Program-made: the position numbers and the translations under genes
Part shown: positions 1 to 13,502 of the stretch, piece after piece
Layout of the letters: the number at the start of each line of letters is the position of its first letter
How positions within the stretch are numbered: the first letter of the stretch is position 1
Assembly: GCA_025266875.1 (NCBI GenBank)
Contig: JALLLT010000030.1
Location: 248,001 to 312,000, forward strand
Reading direction: 5' to 3'
From: Fennellomyces sp. T-0311
Lineage: Eukaryota > Mucoromycota > Mucoromycetes > Mucorales > Lichtheimiaceae
DNA: 64,000 nt
The notes under the pieces: generated by a model
What the model saw: only the letters and a program-made list of their open reading frames with translations
What the model was told of the DNA's origin: nothing
Databases searched by the model: none

Positions 1-236
1 GCCATCAGCTCGTAGATGAAGGATACAATTACCCGTTTGTGGATAAGAATCTGGTGACATTATGGTCTGCACCCAATTACTGCTATCGATGTGGTAACAA
101 GGCGGCTATTCTAAAGGTTCCGGATGATCGTGAACAGATTGTGGAGAGTGATTATCGGATATTCCTGGAGAACGATACCCAGTTCTTTGATAACGAGTCG
201 TATGCAAATGGACCTGGTAGTCAATATTTCCTTTAG
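1..236 (+). CDS. PP2A-family Ser/Thr phosphatase catalytic subunit, C-terminal part
   Basis: This is the last exon of a serine/threonine protein phosphatase whose 5' part lies outside the window. The frame is open from base 3 to the TAG at 234-236. It carries the family's C-terminal signature: HQLVDEGY, then [13 protein letters not shown] (the invariant [11 protein letters not shown] of PP2A-like enzymes, including a metal-site-adjacent segment), and it ends in YFL, the usual PP2A/PP4/PP6/PPG1 tail. The residues between resemble PPG1- or Sit4/PP6-like subunits more than canonical PP2A, because the tail is GSQYFL rather than TPDYFL. The family call is firm; the exact subclass is an inference. 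Enzymes of this group dephosphorylate phospho-Ser/Thr as catalytic subunits of regulatory heteromers in cytosol and nucleus. Confidence 0.9.
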   Translation, partial: HQLVDEGYNYPFVDKNLVTLWSAPNYCYRCGNKAAILKVPDDREQIVESDYRIFLENDTQFFDNESYANGPGSQYFL

Positions 237-740
237 CTCATTCTTGAATAAAAAGCATATAAAAAATCTAAATTACTGGGATATTTGCGGGTGTTTTCGC
301 AGATCCGGTGGTGAGTTGCTCGAATATGCGCATAAAGTTATGTCTGCTTTTGGATCGACTTTAAAAATTACATCAAAAGGATGTAACTGAAAATCGGATA
401 GCATTGTTAGTTACATTGAATGGCTAAGAGCAATCTATGCCAGCTTATCTACGCATTTTGTTACAGTACCTTTTTATGTAGTTCAACTATCGTACATGCG
501 TAGTTTATCAACGTGGACTGTGATTATGTAGGAGCCGACATTGCTTTTCGTGAAAGCACTGCGGCAGCGACTCTCTTTACTCTTGCTTCCTTTCCAATTA
601 TATATACACTCTCCTGCATCATTACATTGCATAATAGTATACCATATCCAGTCAGAGCTGAAATGGCTACTAAAAGTTAAGCAACATTTATGTATTGTGT
701 TCATATTTCCCGTGTATAATGAGTACGCGGCCGGAATACA
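237..740. other. Intergenic stretch, no gene recognised
   Basis: This is the 3' flank of the phosphatase gene. Short open frames exist on both strands but none has a recognisable motif, plausible splice structure or low-complexity bias typical of a real product. I see nothing else in it. Confidence 0.5.
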
Positions 741-900
741 TACAGTATAACCCCGTTTTTTGTACACCCTCAATTTTTGCACACAATTCGTGTCAAAACC
801 GCTCAGGATTCCAGCTAAATCGGCCCCGTTATTTGCATACCCCCGCTTTTTGCAAAAGATTTTGAAAAAACCGCCTGTGCAAAAAATAAGTTCAACTGTA
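741..900. mobile_element. MITE-like element with TACAGT/ACTGTA ends (pogo/Tigger type)
   Basis: The stretch begins TACAGTATAACCCCGTTTT and ends in the inverted form AAAAATAAGTTCAACTGTA. Each outermost TA can be the target-site duplication, leaving imperfect terminal inverted repeats of about 22 bp (CAGT...C/TTTTTTTG). The 160-bp length and lack of coding potential fit a non-autonomous pogo/Tigger (Tc1-mariner superfamily) element. Internally, a motif of the form CCCCGTT(A)TTTGCA is repeated. Confidence 0.5.
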
Positions 901-1300
901 CTTCATTTGTTGCAACCAGCGATTATCATTCGGTCAAGCATATTCTTTCACGTCTTTTACGCCGTGATTGATAGATCTACGATCTTGCCAAATCTAGTGA
1001 AGGGGATAAAGTGCTTGTCAATCTTTGCATCAAAGCTCAATCGTATCACAAACAAGACGAAACAACTGGTATAACATATACAAGGCCATATATACAACAG
1101 CGACAGCAAACACACTACAACTTCATCGCATACCCAGGTGTCAATCTATATAAAGTCGATATGTGTACAATACATGCAAACCCATGCTACATGGAAGTCT
1201 CATTACCATCAGTAAAAAGTGGGTAGGAAGCACTAATAATAATCTCATAACAAGTACCCCAACACTAGGCCTATTCAATCACAATGTCCATACATTGGTG

Positions 1301-4100
1301 TTGGGCGATTTTTTTTTAAAAAAATAAATAGCATCATGTACAACGAAAAACAAATAAGTTACACCCAGCTGCGCGTCAGTAGGAAGACTGATGGGCAAAA
1401 AATGCTGCTCGCGCGCGGATTGACTAATATAAGTTGCATAGACGTACTACAATTCTCTAATTGGCATTCTTTTTTGCTGTTGTCTCGTAAACGAAGAGGA
1501 CGACGGGGAGGGCGAAAGCTTGTGTACTTGCCCTTCCGGAACTTCCCTATCACAAAACGCATGGAGCCAAGCGACGATTATTTAGACGTAGAAACAACCC
1601 TATAGACGAAAAAACTATTTTCGTTGAGGATAACAAAGCTGCTTCAATATAGGGCACAAAGAAAAGATAGGAAAGAATTGCTTTAACGGATACGTCATAC
1701 TCATCGCGATATTATAGCACGAATGAATGATCCCTACATGACGTACAACACGAAAATAGACAATGTAGATGAAGAGGATTTTGCAAAGCGGCATATTATT
1801 TGAAGGAGGCGATCCAATATGTATCCTTATCCATGAAAATCTGTTGCTCATCGGAAGAACAATAAGAAATAATAATGATAACTTTTGATCAGCAATTTCA
1901 CCGAACCACCATCCACAAAGCAGAAAATAACGAGGAAATCAAGAAAACATTGCGAAACTTACAAGTACTATCAAAAACACTCGATTGAACAAGTACACCC
2001 ATCTGTAAAAACAATAGACCATTTTCTCACCAATGAAAAGCACATGAGCAAATATATGTCGTACCGTTGACCAGGACATAACGGCAGACAGACTATCTTT
2101 AACCGTAATACCTTTTTTTCAACGGGCAAAAAGGCGACAACACTCGTGGACCATATAATGCACCTTATCCTAGTACACGAAATCGATTCGATGGAGTGGA
2201 TGAAGGAGTTCAACCTTGCCAGGCAAACGATGCCGAAGAAGAATTTTTTATACGGATCTGTAAACTTTCGTAGCGGGTTCATAACCAGAAGCACCCAAAT
2301 CAACGATTTCCTCTAATTGCAATATAATTAATGCATCAGCTCCTGGTGCCCAAAGTTAACCGTTTCCCTTAGACCGCTTGAAGAAGGCTTAGAAGAATTG
2401 GAAAGCATGGCATCTACAACAGTGCCGAAAACTTGACTAAATCGAACTGTCAATCGAGCAACTGGAACAGCTGTCAGGAAAAAAAGAACTAGAGCAAGAA
2501 GAAGATCAGCTTGACGTAGGAACTATCAAGCCGAAAATCATCATGGTCGTAGCAGAATAAAAAAAAATGTCAATATTTGACCGAGTACATTGATCTACAT
2601 TACCTTTGCTCACCAAAAAATTGTTAGGGCGACGATCTCATAAGTCAATTGCTAATACACTTGCAATCAAAGTATCAATCCTCTACCCACTATGGATGTC
2701 CGATTTTATGAGAATTGAATGTGGAAACATTCGCAAGGATTTGCATGCTGACCTGAAAAAATTATATCGATAGAACAGGCAACCCCAACCTATACTTCTA
2801 AATCAAAAGACCGACCTATTTGCGTCGTTCTTTTTAGTTTGTCATTCAATTGCTGTTTACAAATGAATAATAAGAATTGATAACGTCTAAACCTGATGCT
2901 TTAATTTACATAACATGCCGGCAGTTCTACAAGGAGACCATCACCAAATAGGATAGGCACCAAAGCTGCTCCGACAAATAGCCTCAAGGGTTTGACCTAT
3001 CTAATCCAGACTTGTATTCAAGACAACAATGGAAGCAGTAGCGACAAGGATTTAAACAATATCGAATAAGCATACATAGAGCGTTGGTATTCCATGCCTT
3101 CTGCGTTTCGTTGATGATGAAGGTGATAACCAAGAAGCACAAAACCAAGCATTAAAACGGTTCGTTTTCGACGATGTTAATGAGGCGATCAAACGACAAA
3201 TTATTTTTGTCCCATGTATTTTACGTAGCAGAAAGTATTAACATGTGAAACACAGGAATTGTGATGATATCATTACACAAAAAATGTTCAAGTATTCTGG
3301 ATATGTATAGCAATATCATGGAGTTTGTTGAGGAACCTATTTAATGAGAACGACGAAAAAAGACAGGTATTGGAATTGGAAAGCTACGTACGTACATATG
3401 AAACTTGCAGTCAAGAACCGCAACAAGAGCTAGAAGATTACATCAAATCACAAGAAGCTTGGTGTGTCATGAAAGAAATGAAGATGAAAACTTTGATAGA
3501 TGTAACGCCAAGCTATGGTGCTACGTACCAATAAAGGAAGACACTAACAAAAGTGACAAAGAATAGCGTATGTACATTGTCGAAGCTTCTGATCGATACG
3601 TTGTTTTCATTCGAAAACAATATAGTAAAGCTGCATAAAATAATAGGCAAAGTTTCTATTTTCGGGTTAGACATTCTCAGTAAAGACAAATTTAGGATCG
3701 AGGTGAGCGTGTCTACCTCAGATACTATAAAACGGGACGGTGTTGGACTTTCTCTTGGTGATTCCCTTCGGCAGCCACCACGGTTGCGTGAAATCAAAAC
3801 CTACACAGGCAAGATATCGCCAGAACTGGCACCAGTTACGTACTAATGTCAGCACGCATCATTCACCTACAGTTCATAAGTGATGAAATATGTCTTTTAT
3901 CGCAACTTTTCAAGTTGAGGAGCAGGGATTTCAGGTCGAAAGGTGGAAGATCAAGACGGATGCCACCGCGCCCGCCATAAGGAAGCAACATCAAGAAAGA
4001 GTTTAAGAAGTGACTAAGATCACTGTGTCGCGAGTCAAAACGAGGGTTGTCATGCGGCTGGGCTAGATCAGAGATCCATACGAACATTGTACCTGATAGC
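1301..4100. other. Degenerate, repeat-like region with orphan open frames
   Basis: About 2.8 kb of AT-rich sequence with short open frames broken by stops. Notable ones on the + strand are 2111-2314 (about 67 codons without an ATG, acidic/basic mixed, ending SGFITRSTQINDFL), 3325-3534 (Glu/Lys-rich, predicted helical) and 3553-3846. None matches a family I recognise. The pattern of consecutive same-strand open fragments separated by stops looks like a decayed multi-kilobase element or pseudogene read left to right, but I cannot name it. Confidence 0.35.
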
Positions 4101-4424
4101 TCGAGTCACACAGTTACTATGGTAAATAGGAGCTGGTGCAAAGTGATCCATTGTAATAAATACTCGCTCTAATCCACTTTTTAAACCAAGAATCCAGTAT
4201 AAACGGGGAAAAAGATTTCGTAACCTTCATGTTCGAAAGTAAGGGAAGATCATTTAGGTAGAGAGTAAAGAAAAAAAAAGAGTGGGATAGAACGTTTGAA
4301 AAGGAGAGAGATAGAGAGAGATTAACTTGAATAGAGTACAAAGCTTGAGCGAGCGAGAGAGAGCGGCCACGACAAAAAGTTATAGAGCAAATGGTATTGA
4401 AAATAAAAAAAGAGGATAAATGGT
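4101..4424. other. 3' flank of CDC42 with GA-rich tract
   Basis: Downstream of the CDC42 stop (gene on the minus strand). It includes a purine-rich tract at about 4305-4370 with repeated GAGA and GAGCGAGCGAGA units, which on the transcribed strand is a pyrimidine-rich sequence. No open frame of interest. Confidence 0.4.
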
Positions 4425-5267
<843 letters not shown>

Positions 5268-6892
5268 GTTAGCAATGCCCGTTGCAAATTATCCTAAGGT
5301 TGCATGCCAGATGAGTAACGCATTCCTTGCTGAATCGGGCTGAAATACCCAGCCGACAACGTACTAAGAAGCAGGAAGGGTGGGAGAAAAAGTTTGATAC
5401 ACGCCAAACCAAGAGGTTGTAACAAATAAGTCACCAAAGAAGGGCCGTTTCTCTCTTCAAAGAAGGAGATTTGCCTGCCCAAGCGAGGTTTAATTGCGGA
5501 ACTTCAATTTCGTGTTTTTGTTGCACCTCTGCCTCTCCTTTACGGAACGCTTTCCTTTACAGAACATGGCGCTACTATTGCGCAGAAAAGCCCATCGACG
5601 CTTCTTTATCTGCCATTGCGCCATGCAACGGATCAATGGTCCTGGCCCTGCTGGCTTTTGCTTTTTGCCTTGGCCTATGAATCATCGGTGAGTACAAAAG
5701 GCTCCCCCAAAACATCACCGACGCACAAAATGATAAGCACGTGTAATGAAGCACATTCTCGTCAGGCTGAAGGGCTTCCCTATTGTCCAGCACGGAAGGA
5801 TGAGACGATTGATAGATGAAAAAGGCGTTGTGCGATCCTACACGTGCCATGGATGGCCTCGCAATACCCCCGCTCTCCTCTCCTATTATACCGTCCAACA
5901 CACTCGTTGTCTGCCTCATCACCGTTTCAGTTATGCAACACACGCGACGCTGAGTCGGTGCAAGCGCCTTACATTGATTACTTGCCCAACCTCTTGCCAG
6001 AAGCCAGTTGATGCAAGGGCCATCGCTTGTATGCCCCAAAACGGTCATGAAGCAATGTCGTTGTACCACGCCGTCGAAACAGCGACGTCGCCAAAGCACA
6101 GCACTTTGTTGACATTTCTATTGTTTTATGATAGCAGGAGCTGGTCAAAGCGAAACATCTCAGACCACATGAGCATTCCGACCCAGCCGAAATGGATATA
6201 AATAGGTTATTTTTCGAATCCAGGCAGTCGTTGCTCCACATTCGAGCGCATGTCCGTTGGAAGGCACTGCTTTCGTCGCTCTTTTTCTGAGTTCAAGATG
6301 CACCTGAATCGCCAAAAGCAAACCACCAAGACGCACGCGATGATCGACATACTCAGCTCGCTCGTAAGCATAAAGCATTACACAATCGAGCTCGTACCAC
6401 TTTTATTTATGAACGGAATCAAAAGCTTAATGCGACGCTCTTGTGAAACGAGTATATGAAGCTCCTACAGTATTTTGCGAGCTATTTTTTTATGGTTAGT
6501 GCTACATTGAAATGGCCCGTGGTTATCGCTCGCTACGTATTAGGATTTGTCAGCTGTTTTCTAGCGCGTTGGCTTGGCCGTCTGTAGAAAACTTGAATAT
6601 AGGTAGCTAAAGTGATATATCCATCTTGCGCAGGACTATCAGATTACTGGCAAGATAAGCTATCTACGCCAAGATCAACCACGTGATCTCACGCTCACCG
6701 ATACGGAGACAACCAATAAAGCCACAAGAATTATCTTTCGACGATAAACTTGAATACGTACGTATATGAAATCATTAGGTTTTACTTTTTATTCCAGTAA
6801 ATATATATACAGTTTAGCGAATGACTATAAATACATGAATAGAGAGGAGAGAGTTCGGGATCGATGATGCAGAGGTATTGAAAAAAAAGGCG
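5268..6892. other. Long intergenic region upstream of CDC42
   Basis: 1.6 kb between the CDC42 start and the 3' end of the permease gene, both minus-strand. It should contain the CDC42 promoter and 5' leader. Overlapping open frames on opposite strands at 5575-6099 (-) and 5746-6201 (+) are of similar size and show no family features, so I treat both as chance. Confidence 0.5.
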
Positions 6893-8757
6893 TTATGCGA
6901 TACAGTTGTAAATGAACGTCAAGACACGCTTTTTCATGGGAGGCTTTTCCTCGGCGGCTTTCTTGGCATGGTCAATATAGATGGTTCCGGTCGTGAAATC
7001 CATATCGAGTGACTTGACGAATGCTGGACGCATGATGACCTTGTGACCGAGGTAAAGTACAATGGCTAAAATGACACCGATATACGAAGCCACGACGTCG
7101 GCACCATCGATGGGTTGTTCGAAAGCATGATAACCTTGACCAAACATGACGATAAAGCCAATGAGGATAACGAACAAGTCAGGAAGCGGGAAAAAAGGCG
7201 ATTTGTAAGGAAGTTGATCGTAGGGTAACTTTTGCTTGCGGTATCCGAGACGGAAGCGGATATGAGTGATAGAGATGGAAACCCAGGCAACTAGACCAGC
7301 GACGGAGGTGAGGTTGGTAAGCCAAGTAAAGACGACACCGGAACTGAATAGACTGGTCAAGAAAGCCAAGCATCCAATGATGCAGCTGGCAAGCACACAC
7401 CACAATGGGACATCCCAACGGTTCAAGCGTTTGAAGAATCGAGGTGCGCTACCATTTTCTGCGAGAGCCAACAATGTACGACTGGAAGAGTAAATACCAG
7501 AGTTACCGGCACTGATCATAGTTACGAGAATAATGGCGTTCATCAAATGAGCGGCCCATTCGGCACCAGCAAGACTGAAAACCAATGTAAAAGGACTGAC
7601 GGAAACGTCATCAGAGCCGCGGAGAAGGTTGGGATCGGTATATGGAATGCAAAGACCAATGACGAGAATGCAAAGAACGTAGAGTACAACAACACGCCAA
7701 AAGACCTGGTTGATTGCCAATGGAACGTTCTTGTGAGGGTTGCTTGATTCACCAGCCGCAATACCAACGATTTCGACACCGTTGAATGAGAAGGCGGCGG
7801 TGAGCAATACGTTGAAGAAACCCATAAAACCGTTGGGGAATGCACCACCTTCAAGGTGGAAATTGCGAGTGCCAATGTTGTCGCCACCGGCGGTACCAGT
7901 GACGACGCAGAGGCCAACAATGACGAAAATAACAACCGTGAGGACTTTGACGAAGGAAAGCCAGTATCTATCAAATCCGGATCATTAGTAGAGTTGCTTA
8001 AATTATTCGTTTGTTGCAAAAAGTACTTACTCGATTTCGCCGTAGTTTTTGACCGGGAAGACGTTGAGGGCAATGAGAATGACAAGGCAGATAACACTCC
8101 ATACTACGCTTGGGAAATCGGGTAACCAAAATTCCATAATGATAGCAACACCTGTCAACTATTCATTACACGAATCAGTGCTTGCTCGCTTTCGTTTTCT
8201 TTTTTTCATGTTAAATTGTACCTGCACTGCAACGCCAACGGCCCAGTTAGCCCAGTAGACCCAACCAACACAAAAGCCAAGTGAAGGGTCAGCGAATCGA
8301 GAGGCAAAATGAGCAAAGCTACCGGCTACTGGAATGTAAGCGGCCATTTCACCCAAACTCATCATGACACTGTAGACGAGGAAACCAAGAACGACACTAA
8401 ATGTTATATTGTAAGCAAAAGTGTTTCACATAGTCAATCATGGTTAAAAGAACTTACTAGGCAACCAATGCACCACCAGGACCACCATTGGTGATCGCTC
8501 TACCGGAAGCCATAAACAGACCAGTACCTATTAAAAAGTTTTAAAGTCAATAGAATGTTATATGAAGAAAAAAAAACTTGATATGAATTACCAATCGTGC
8601 CACCGATCGCGATCATACTAATATGACGAGCTTGCAAACCACGTCGAAGTTCGTTGGGATCAGTCTCCTGGCTTGCAGATACATTGACACTTTCTGCAAG
8701 TTCGACTGAATTGGCGTAACCCTTGGGGTCTGTTGTTTCTATCTTGTGGCTATCCAT
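6893..8757 (-). CDS. Amino-acid permease (AAP/YAT family)
   Basis: Proton-coupled plasma-membrane amino-acid permease of the APC superfamily. Five exons: 8757-8592, 8527-8458, 8396-8222, 8158-8031 and 7967-6893, joining to 537 residues, typical for the family. The family start of TM1 is visible as RGLQARHISMIAIGGTIGTG (residues about 37-57), followed by GPGGALVAY, the TM3 region GEMAAYIPVAGSF, and FNGVEIVGIAAGE in TM6, which is a hallmark of the YAT group. The C-terminal half in the long last exon is a continuous run of hydrophobic segments. The intron 3 acceptor was chosen as the upstream AG at 8160-8159, because only that one keeps phase and gives the expected QLTGVAI segment. The start is the first ATG after the leader, with a charged hydrophilic N-terminus. 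Substrate cannot be read from sequence. Confidence 0.93.
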
Positions 8758-10238
8758 GGCGAAATGGGTATATGAAAAAAGGTTTAACGTAGAAAGGAAA
8801 AGACGGATTGTTTGTGGCCAGAGACCCGGATAGTTCAAGTCAATAAGTAATATTGAAAAAAAAAACTCGAACAGATCAATGTTAAACGTGTGGTTTATAA
8901 AGGTTTTAGTTGTCATACCACGGTTGACATGAAATTTCGCACGATTGGCTCACAAAGCTATTGCGACATTGTGGATTTTGACAGTTGACAGGATTACAAT
9001 TGGCTGTCGATCAAATTTTGCAACCGCTCCGCCGTCTGTAAGGAGACAAGAACATATAGGAATAGAATCCTGGTCATGCCTGAGAATTCTTGGATCAAAG
9101 GCTGTGTGACCAGTAAAGAAGGTGTATTGCAGGTGGGGTAAGCTGGAGAACAGTTCCGTTTCATCCAGTAGCAAATAATCTTTCGGGATGGTGCGAAACT
9201 AATTTCAGTTTTAGGCGCCGTTATGTTCTAGTCCGTTTGCTTTAACTTGTTCCAAAAGAACCTCTTTTCTTTCGGTTGCTTCGGAAACAAAAACCTTTTT
9301 CTGTTGTTTCTAATATTACGCTTATTCGGAATTTTGTTCCGTGATGCCCTTTATAAACCCTTGGGCAACAACCACGCATTCAACCGTAAAGTTTCATTGT
9401 CGACTTTCATGAAGGTATAGCAGTGGTATACGAAAATGTGAGCGGTTTGGTGGTGCATAAAACGGCAAGGGTAAATTGATCTCGAATCGCTTATTGCAAG
9501 GGAAAGGAGTTCTTCACCTGCTATTCTCTTTCACGTCACGATGGCGCAATATTGATTGGAGACGAGCACATATTCGCATTTTAGACATAGCAACCGTTCC
9601 CAGCAATTCATTTCTTCTCTCACGGCCGCTGCAGTCCAGCCTTTCGATTTGTCAATGGTAAGAGCAATAGAGCGTGCCAAGCACACCATCGCATTTCGGT
9701 CAGCACCGCATGTGAATTACTTTGCAAATCGACTTTTTTTTGTTTTCGAGAAGGATTTGAGGTTGCACACACTCAATTTAATCTTACCATCAGACCCTTA
9801 TTGATATTGTGGAGATGCGTGCATATCAGATAAGATCGATTTTACCCTTTAATGTCGCATCCACTGCAAGAGAAATGTACATGTCTTAAATGCGACAAGC
9901 TACATCATGTCCTGTGAGATAGAATTACTCTTGTATCATACCGTGTTGCATACTATTCTTACGTAAAGATCTAGTTGCACAGGCAGTGAAATTGACGGAG
10001 GCGGATCACATATCCTTGCCATGATGGATTGATAATTGTTCTATGCTTCTTGGTAGCGTTAATCCTCCTCCCAAACCGACAAAGGCTATGTCTTCTCATA
10101 CATATGTAGATTACTTATTAGAACCAGATCCTTTGGCATAGCTCTACTACGGATGAATCTTATTGCAGCTCTTACCAGACAAAGGCCTAACTCCGCCACC
10201 AGCTTGCTGCTTTGTTAAAACACTTTTCTTTTTGCATC
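8758..10238. promoter_or_regulatory. Divergent intergenic region between the permease and ESS2
   Basis: 1.5 kb separating two genes transcribed away from each other, so it holds both promoters. Open frames at 9476-9804 show no features. I could not define a convincing core promoter or a shared regulatory repeat. Confidence 0.45.
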
Positions 10239-11618
10239 ATGACAACGCCTGTCGTTCTTGATGAAGACACCTACACCGAGGCGCTCAGCAGTATTATCGA
10301 GCGCGATTTCTTTCCGCATCTCAGCAAACTAAAGGCGCAACAAAATTACTTGCAAGCCCAGCAATCCGGAACACTTGCCGATCTTGAAAAGGCTTCCAAA
10401 GCATTGCACCGACTTGAGCGCACACCGTCAGCTCGTCGAAACACAGAAGGTATCAGTCGTTCAAGAATGCTGCATCCGCTGGGAAATGCTCAATTTCTGT
10501 TCTATAGCGAGATCGACAGTAAGATCGACAACGAGGTCGACGACAGAATCAGACAAAACTTCCAACACACCGCTCAATTACTACAATCAAGACGCCGTTG
10601 ATTTGGACGATCGGGTCAACTTGGATCTTTCACTTGACCAGTTTCAGACACTGTACACAAGGTAAACTGTACATTCTTCTGGGGAACCTTTTTGTATTGA
10701 CGCGGTATGCAGCGAAGACAATGCATCGTTTACCGAAGTGCTGGAAAAGACCAACGCCAAACGACGAGAAAAGTACAAGTGGCTTTTGGACAAGGAAGCG
10801 GCACCAATGATAACGGGAGAAGAAAGAAAGATGATCGAGTATGCCACATCACCGGCAGTGTGGAAGTATACGGCAAAGAACGCGTTAATGTACATACCTG
10901 AAGGAACGGGCCAGTCGTATCTCAATGAGGTGGAATCGCGTGCACCTGCCAAAGCCATCGAATACAGTAACACGCAATTTGCTATACCCCAAGTAAGAAC
11001 GCTGATCGAAAGGAAAACAATGTGATGCTGACTGCATGAAAAAAACAGGTACCATCCCGATCCAAAATAGCAACACCGCAGAATGGCGCAGCACAGACAC
11101 CTTGGAAAGATCTTTGCGGCATAGGAGAAGACGGAGAATCCATAGATACAGACGTCAATTCCAATTATCGCGGCTATCGACTAGTGGACTCCACACCGAC
11201 ATTGACACCGTCCCGTGCAGGCACTCCTTTGATGACCTGGGGTTCGATCGAAGGCACTCCCATGCTCATCTCTGGATCCGATACACCCGGCCGTCGATTT
11301 TCTCTACCGAAAGTATCCAAGCGCGAGGAGCTAGGCATGAAGTTATCGGAAAAGGCGTCACGGGCGCATCGCAAACGAGCCAATGATCGCGTCACCAAGG
11401 GAACTCCACGGTTGGGCGCTGGGTTAATGTCACCCGCTGCACAGCACTTGTTACGTCGCAACACTCCACAAACCTCTGCCTTTGGTGATGCATTACGGTC
11501 GTCGTACGGCGGCAGCACCCCACGTGGATCCAGAACACCGGGTGCGACACCATTATTTCGCGCTGGCGCCACTCCAGTTTCAGCATTCCAATCGCCTCTA
11601 CTGAAGAAAAAGAAGTAG
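10239..11618 (+). CDS. ESS2: Splicing factor ESS2/DGCR14-like nuclear protein
   Basis: Orthologue of ESS2 (DGCR14; Bis1 in fission yeast), a nuclear protein associated with late spliceosomal complexes. Four exons: 10239-10449, 10508-10661, 10713-10992 and 11049-11618, giving 404 residues. The diagnostic segments are in order: VLDEDTYTEALSSIIERDFF near the N-terminus, SEDNASFTEVLEKT at the start of exon 3, WKYTAKNALMYIPEG, and the C-terminal TPLMTWGSIEGTPMLISGSDTP followed by KREELGMKLSEKASRAHR. The last third is rich in Thr-Pro dipeptides, as in homologues, suggesting proline-directed phosphorylation sites, and ends in a basic LLKKKK that could act as a nuclear localisation signal. The ATG at 10239 is preferred over upstream alternatives because family conservation begins a few residues after it. 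Confidence 0.93.
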
Positions 11619-13502
11619 AGCATATCTAGCACATCCTTAGTCCTCCTTCGTCCCCTATCATCTTTTTACTCGTACATAGCCCATCAATAAAATAATCCAG
11701 CATCACCCACGTAGTATACGTTGTATACATAACATCATTTCAAGACACCCCCGTGTTGGATGGTATGACAACTTCTACTAGGAAGTTTCTACCGAATCGT
11801 CATCGTATATACCTTTAGAGTAACAGATAACGTAATGTCGATGCTAGCTTATTGGAGCACACTGAAATGTCTCGACCGAGTCGATATAAAATGGACATGC
11901 AGTAAAAGTTTGTCGCTCAATGATCAAGTAAATACATGCTCATGCGATCACATTGTGATGTATGAAATGCACAGTGAAAGCTTCTTACTTTGATGTTTGT
12001 GGACCCCCCCCCCAAAGTTACTCACACACACATGCGTTGCGTTACTGTTCGAATATCTTGCTAATGATAGTAAGAGTAGAAATATTAGTTTCACTGTTGA
12101 TAAATATTATCAAATGCAGGGTTTGATATTCCCTAAATGTCTTTGACATGAACCATAAGATCGAACGAAAAAAGAGGCCAAATTGTTTACATTTCGGATC
12201 ACGGGGTTTCGTCATCAGTTGACACATTCCATTGAACGTTCGAAGTGTCGCCGGGCCTAAAATATGGAATAGGGTATATGCCAATTAACTCAGCCCCTTG
12301 GGGCTCGACCACGACGCATGCTTTTTTCTGTAAGCACTAGACGGTCCAAACTATATATGGTTGTTTTCCGTTTTCTTTTTTTTGCTGATCCTTGAATGTT
12401 GGATCTGCTTTTTGTAAAAAAGAGCCAATAAAGAATTTTTCCAATCTCACGTGTGGATTCCGTAAAGATGAATATCCAAAAAGTGTTCATCTCTGTAAGA
12501 TGTATCTGTCCATTTCTGGCTCATACTTTTGCAGCATCTGAAGCATACTTTTGCAGCATCTGAAGCATACTTTTCGCATGCATATCATTGGAGCTCATGG
12601 GTCCTACCTTTTGTCCAAATGGACCATTTTGGTCTAGCATCAATGAGTGGCAAGAAGAAGCTTATGCGCGGATCGTAAACATAAGCTAGAATCGGGAATG
12701 GATCCGTGCCAACATTTTCTAATATGTCCAGCAAAAAGAAGTTGGAGCTCGTTCTTTTTTTTTGTATAATCATAGATTGAAATCAATATGTTCATGACAA
12801 TAAACAAATTGTTTTGGAAACCGTTAGTGAGGGACTTTGCGTTATTTGATAAGCGCAAAGCTTTTGAGCACGGGATTTAGGAACGTCGATCTACTGGGTG
12901 TAACGCATAACAATTATCAAAAAGAAAGCCAAAATCATCTTTGAAACGGTGCGTGTAAATATTTTTTGTTCTTATCGAACGTTCTCTAGCTGACTCCAAG
13001 CATATGGTAATATGAATGTATATCCTGTTATCGCTTATCGTCTTGGTTCGCATATATGATGATAAATTGTGATATATATCTCAACATTGTGTCGCTCAAA
13101 ACACCATGTTGAGCCAAATAGATAACAGAATGCACGATGTGTGTATAAAGCTCCCATTTTTTTTTTCAAAGTCGACATGCCTCTTGACCTCACGTGGGGA
13201 TAAACAATACTTACCAACTGAAACAAAGCTCGACCGGGGACCCAGCCCATAAACATGGCAAAAAAATCCAGTCAGAGACAAGAGAGTTTCATGATAAAAA
13301 TTGTTCACACACAGACCAACAAAAAAAGAAATGTAGTACGAAACACCTCCTTTTTCCTGCGCACAACAAACAGGTAAGCAAACGTCAAACTCAAATAGTG
13401 GTACAGTGCTTCGTTTCATCTTTCAGAACAATATATAAAGGACTTCAGTACTCATCATCTGTTGCTAATGTTTGAGCGCCCTTTTTCCTTTTTACACGCA
13501 CA
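11619..13502. other. Long intergenic region without a recognisable gene
   Basis: 1.9 kb between ESS2 and the M28-type gene. Small open frames only. It contains a short C-run near 12004, a 22-bp tandem repeat (listed separately) and AT-rich sequence. The last 100 bases are the likely promoter and leader of the downstream gene. Confidence 0.45.
12522..12575. repeat. 22-bp tandem repeat, about 2.5 copies
   Basis: The unit CATACTTTTGCAGCATCTGAAG occurs twice head to tail without mismatch (12522-12543 and 12544-12565), followed by a partial third copy that diverges after CATACTTTT. Confidence 0.9.

Noticed and set aside
5575..6201. Overlapping long open frames on opposite strands (174 and 151 codons) upstream of CDC42
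   Set aside because: No family motif, no splice structure, both strands equally open, and a Cys/His/Arg-rich composition that looks like translated noncoding DNA.
12522..12575. CRISPR-like reading of the 22-bp tandem repeat
   Set aside because: Repeats are contiguous without spacers, only 2.5 copies, in a eukaryotic genome.
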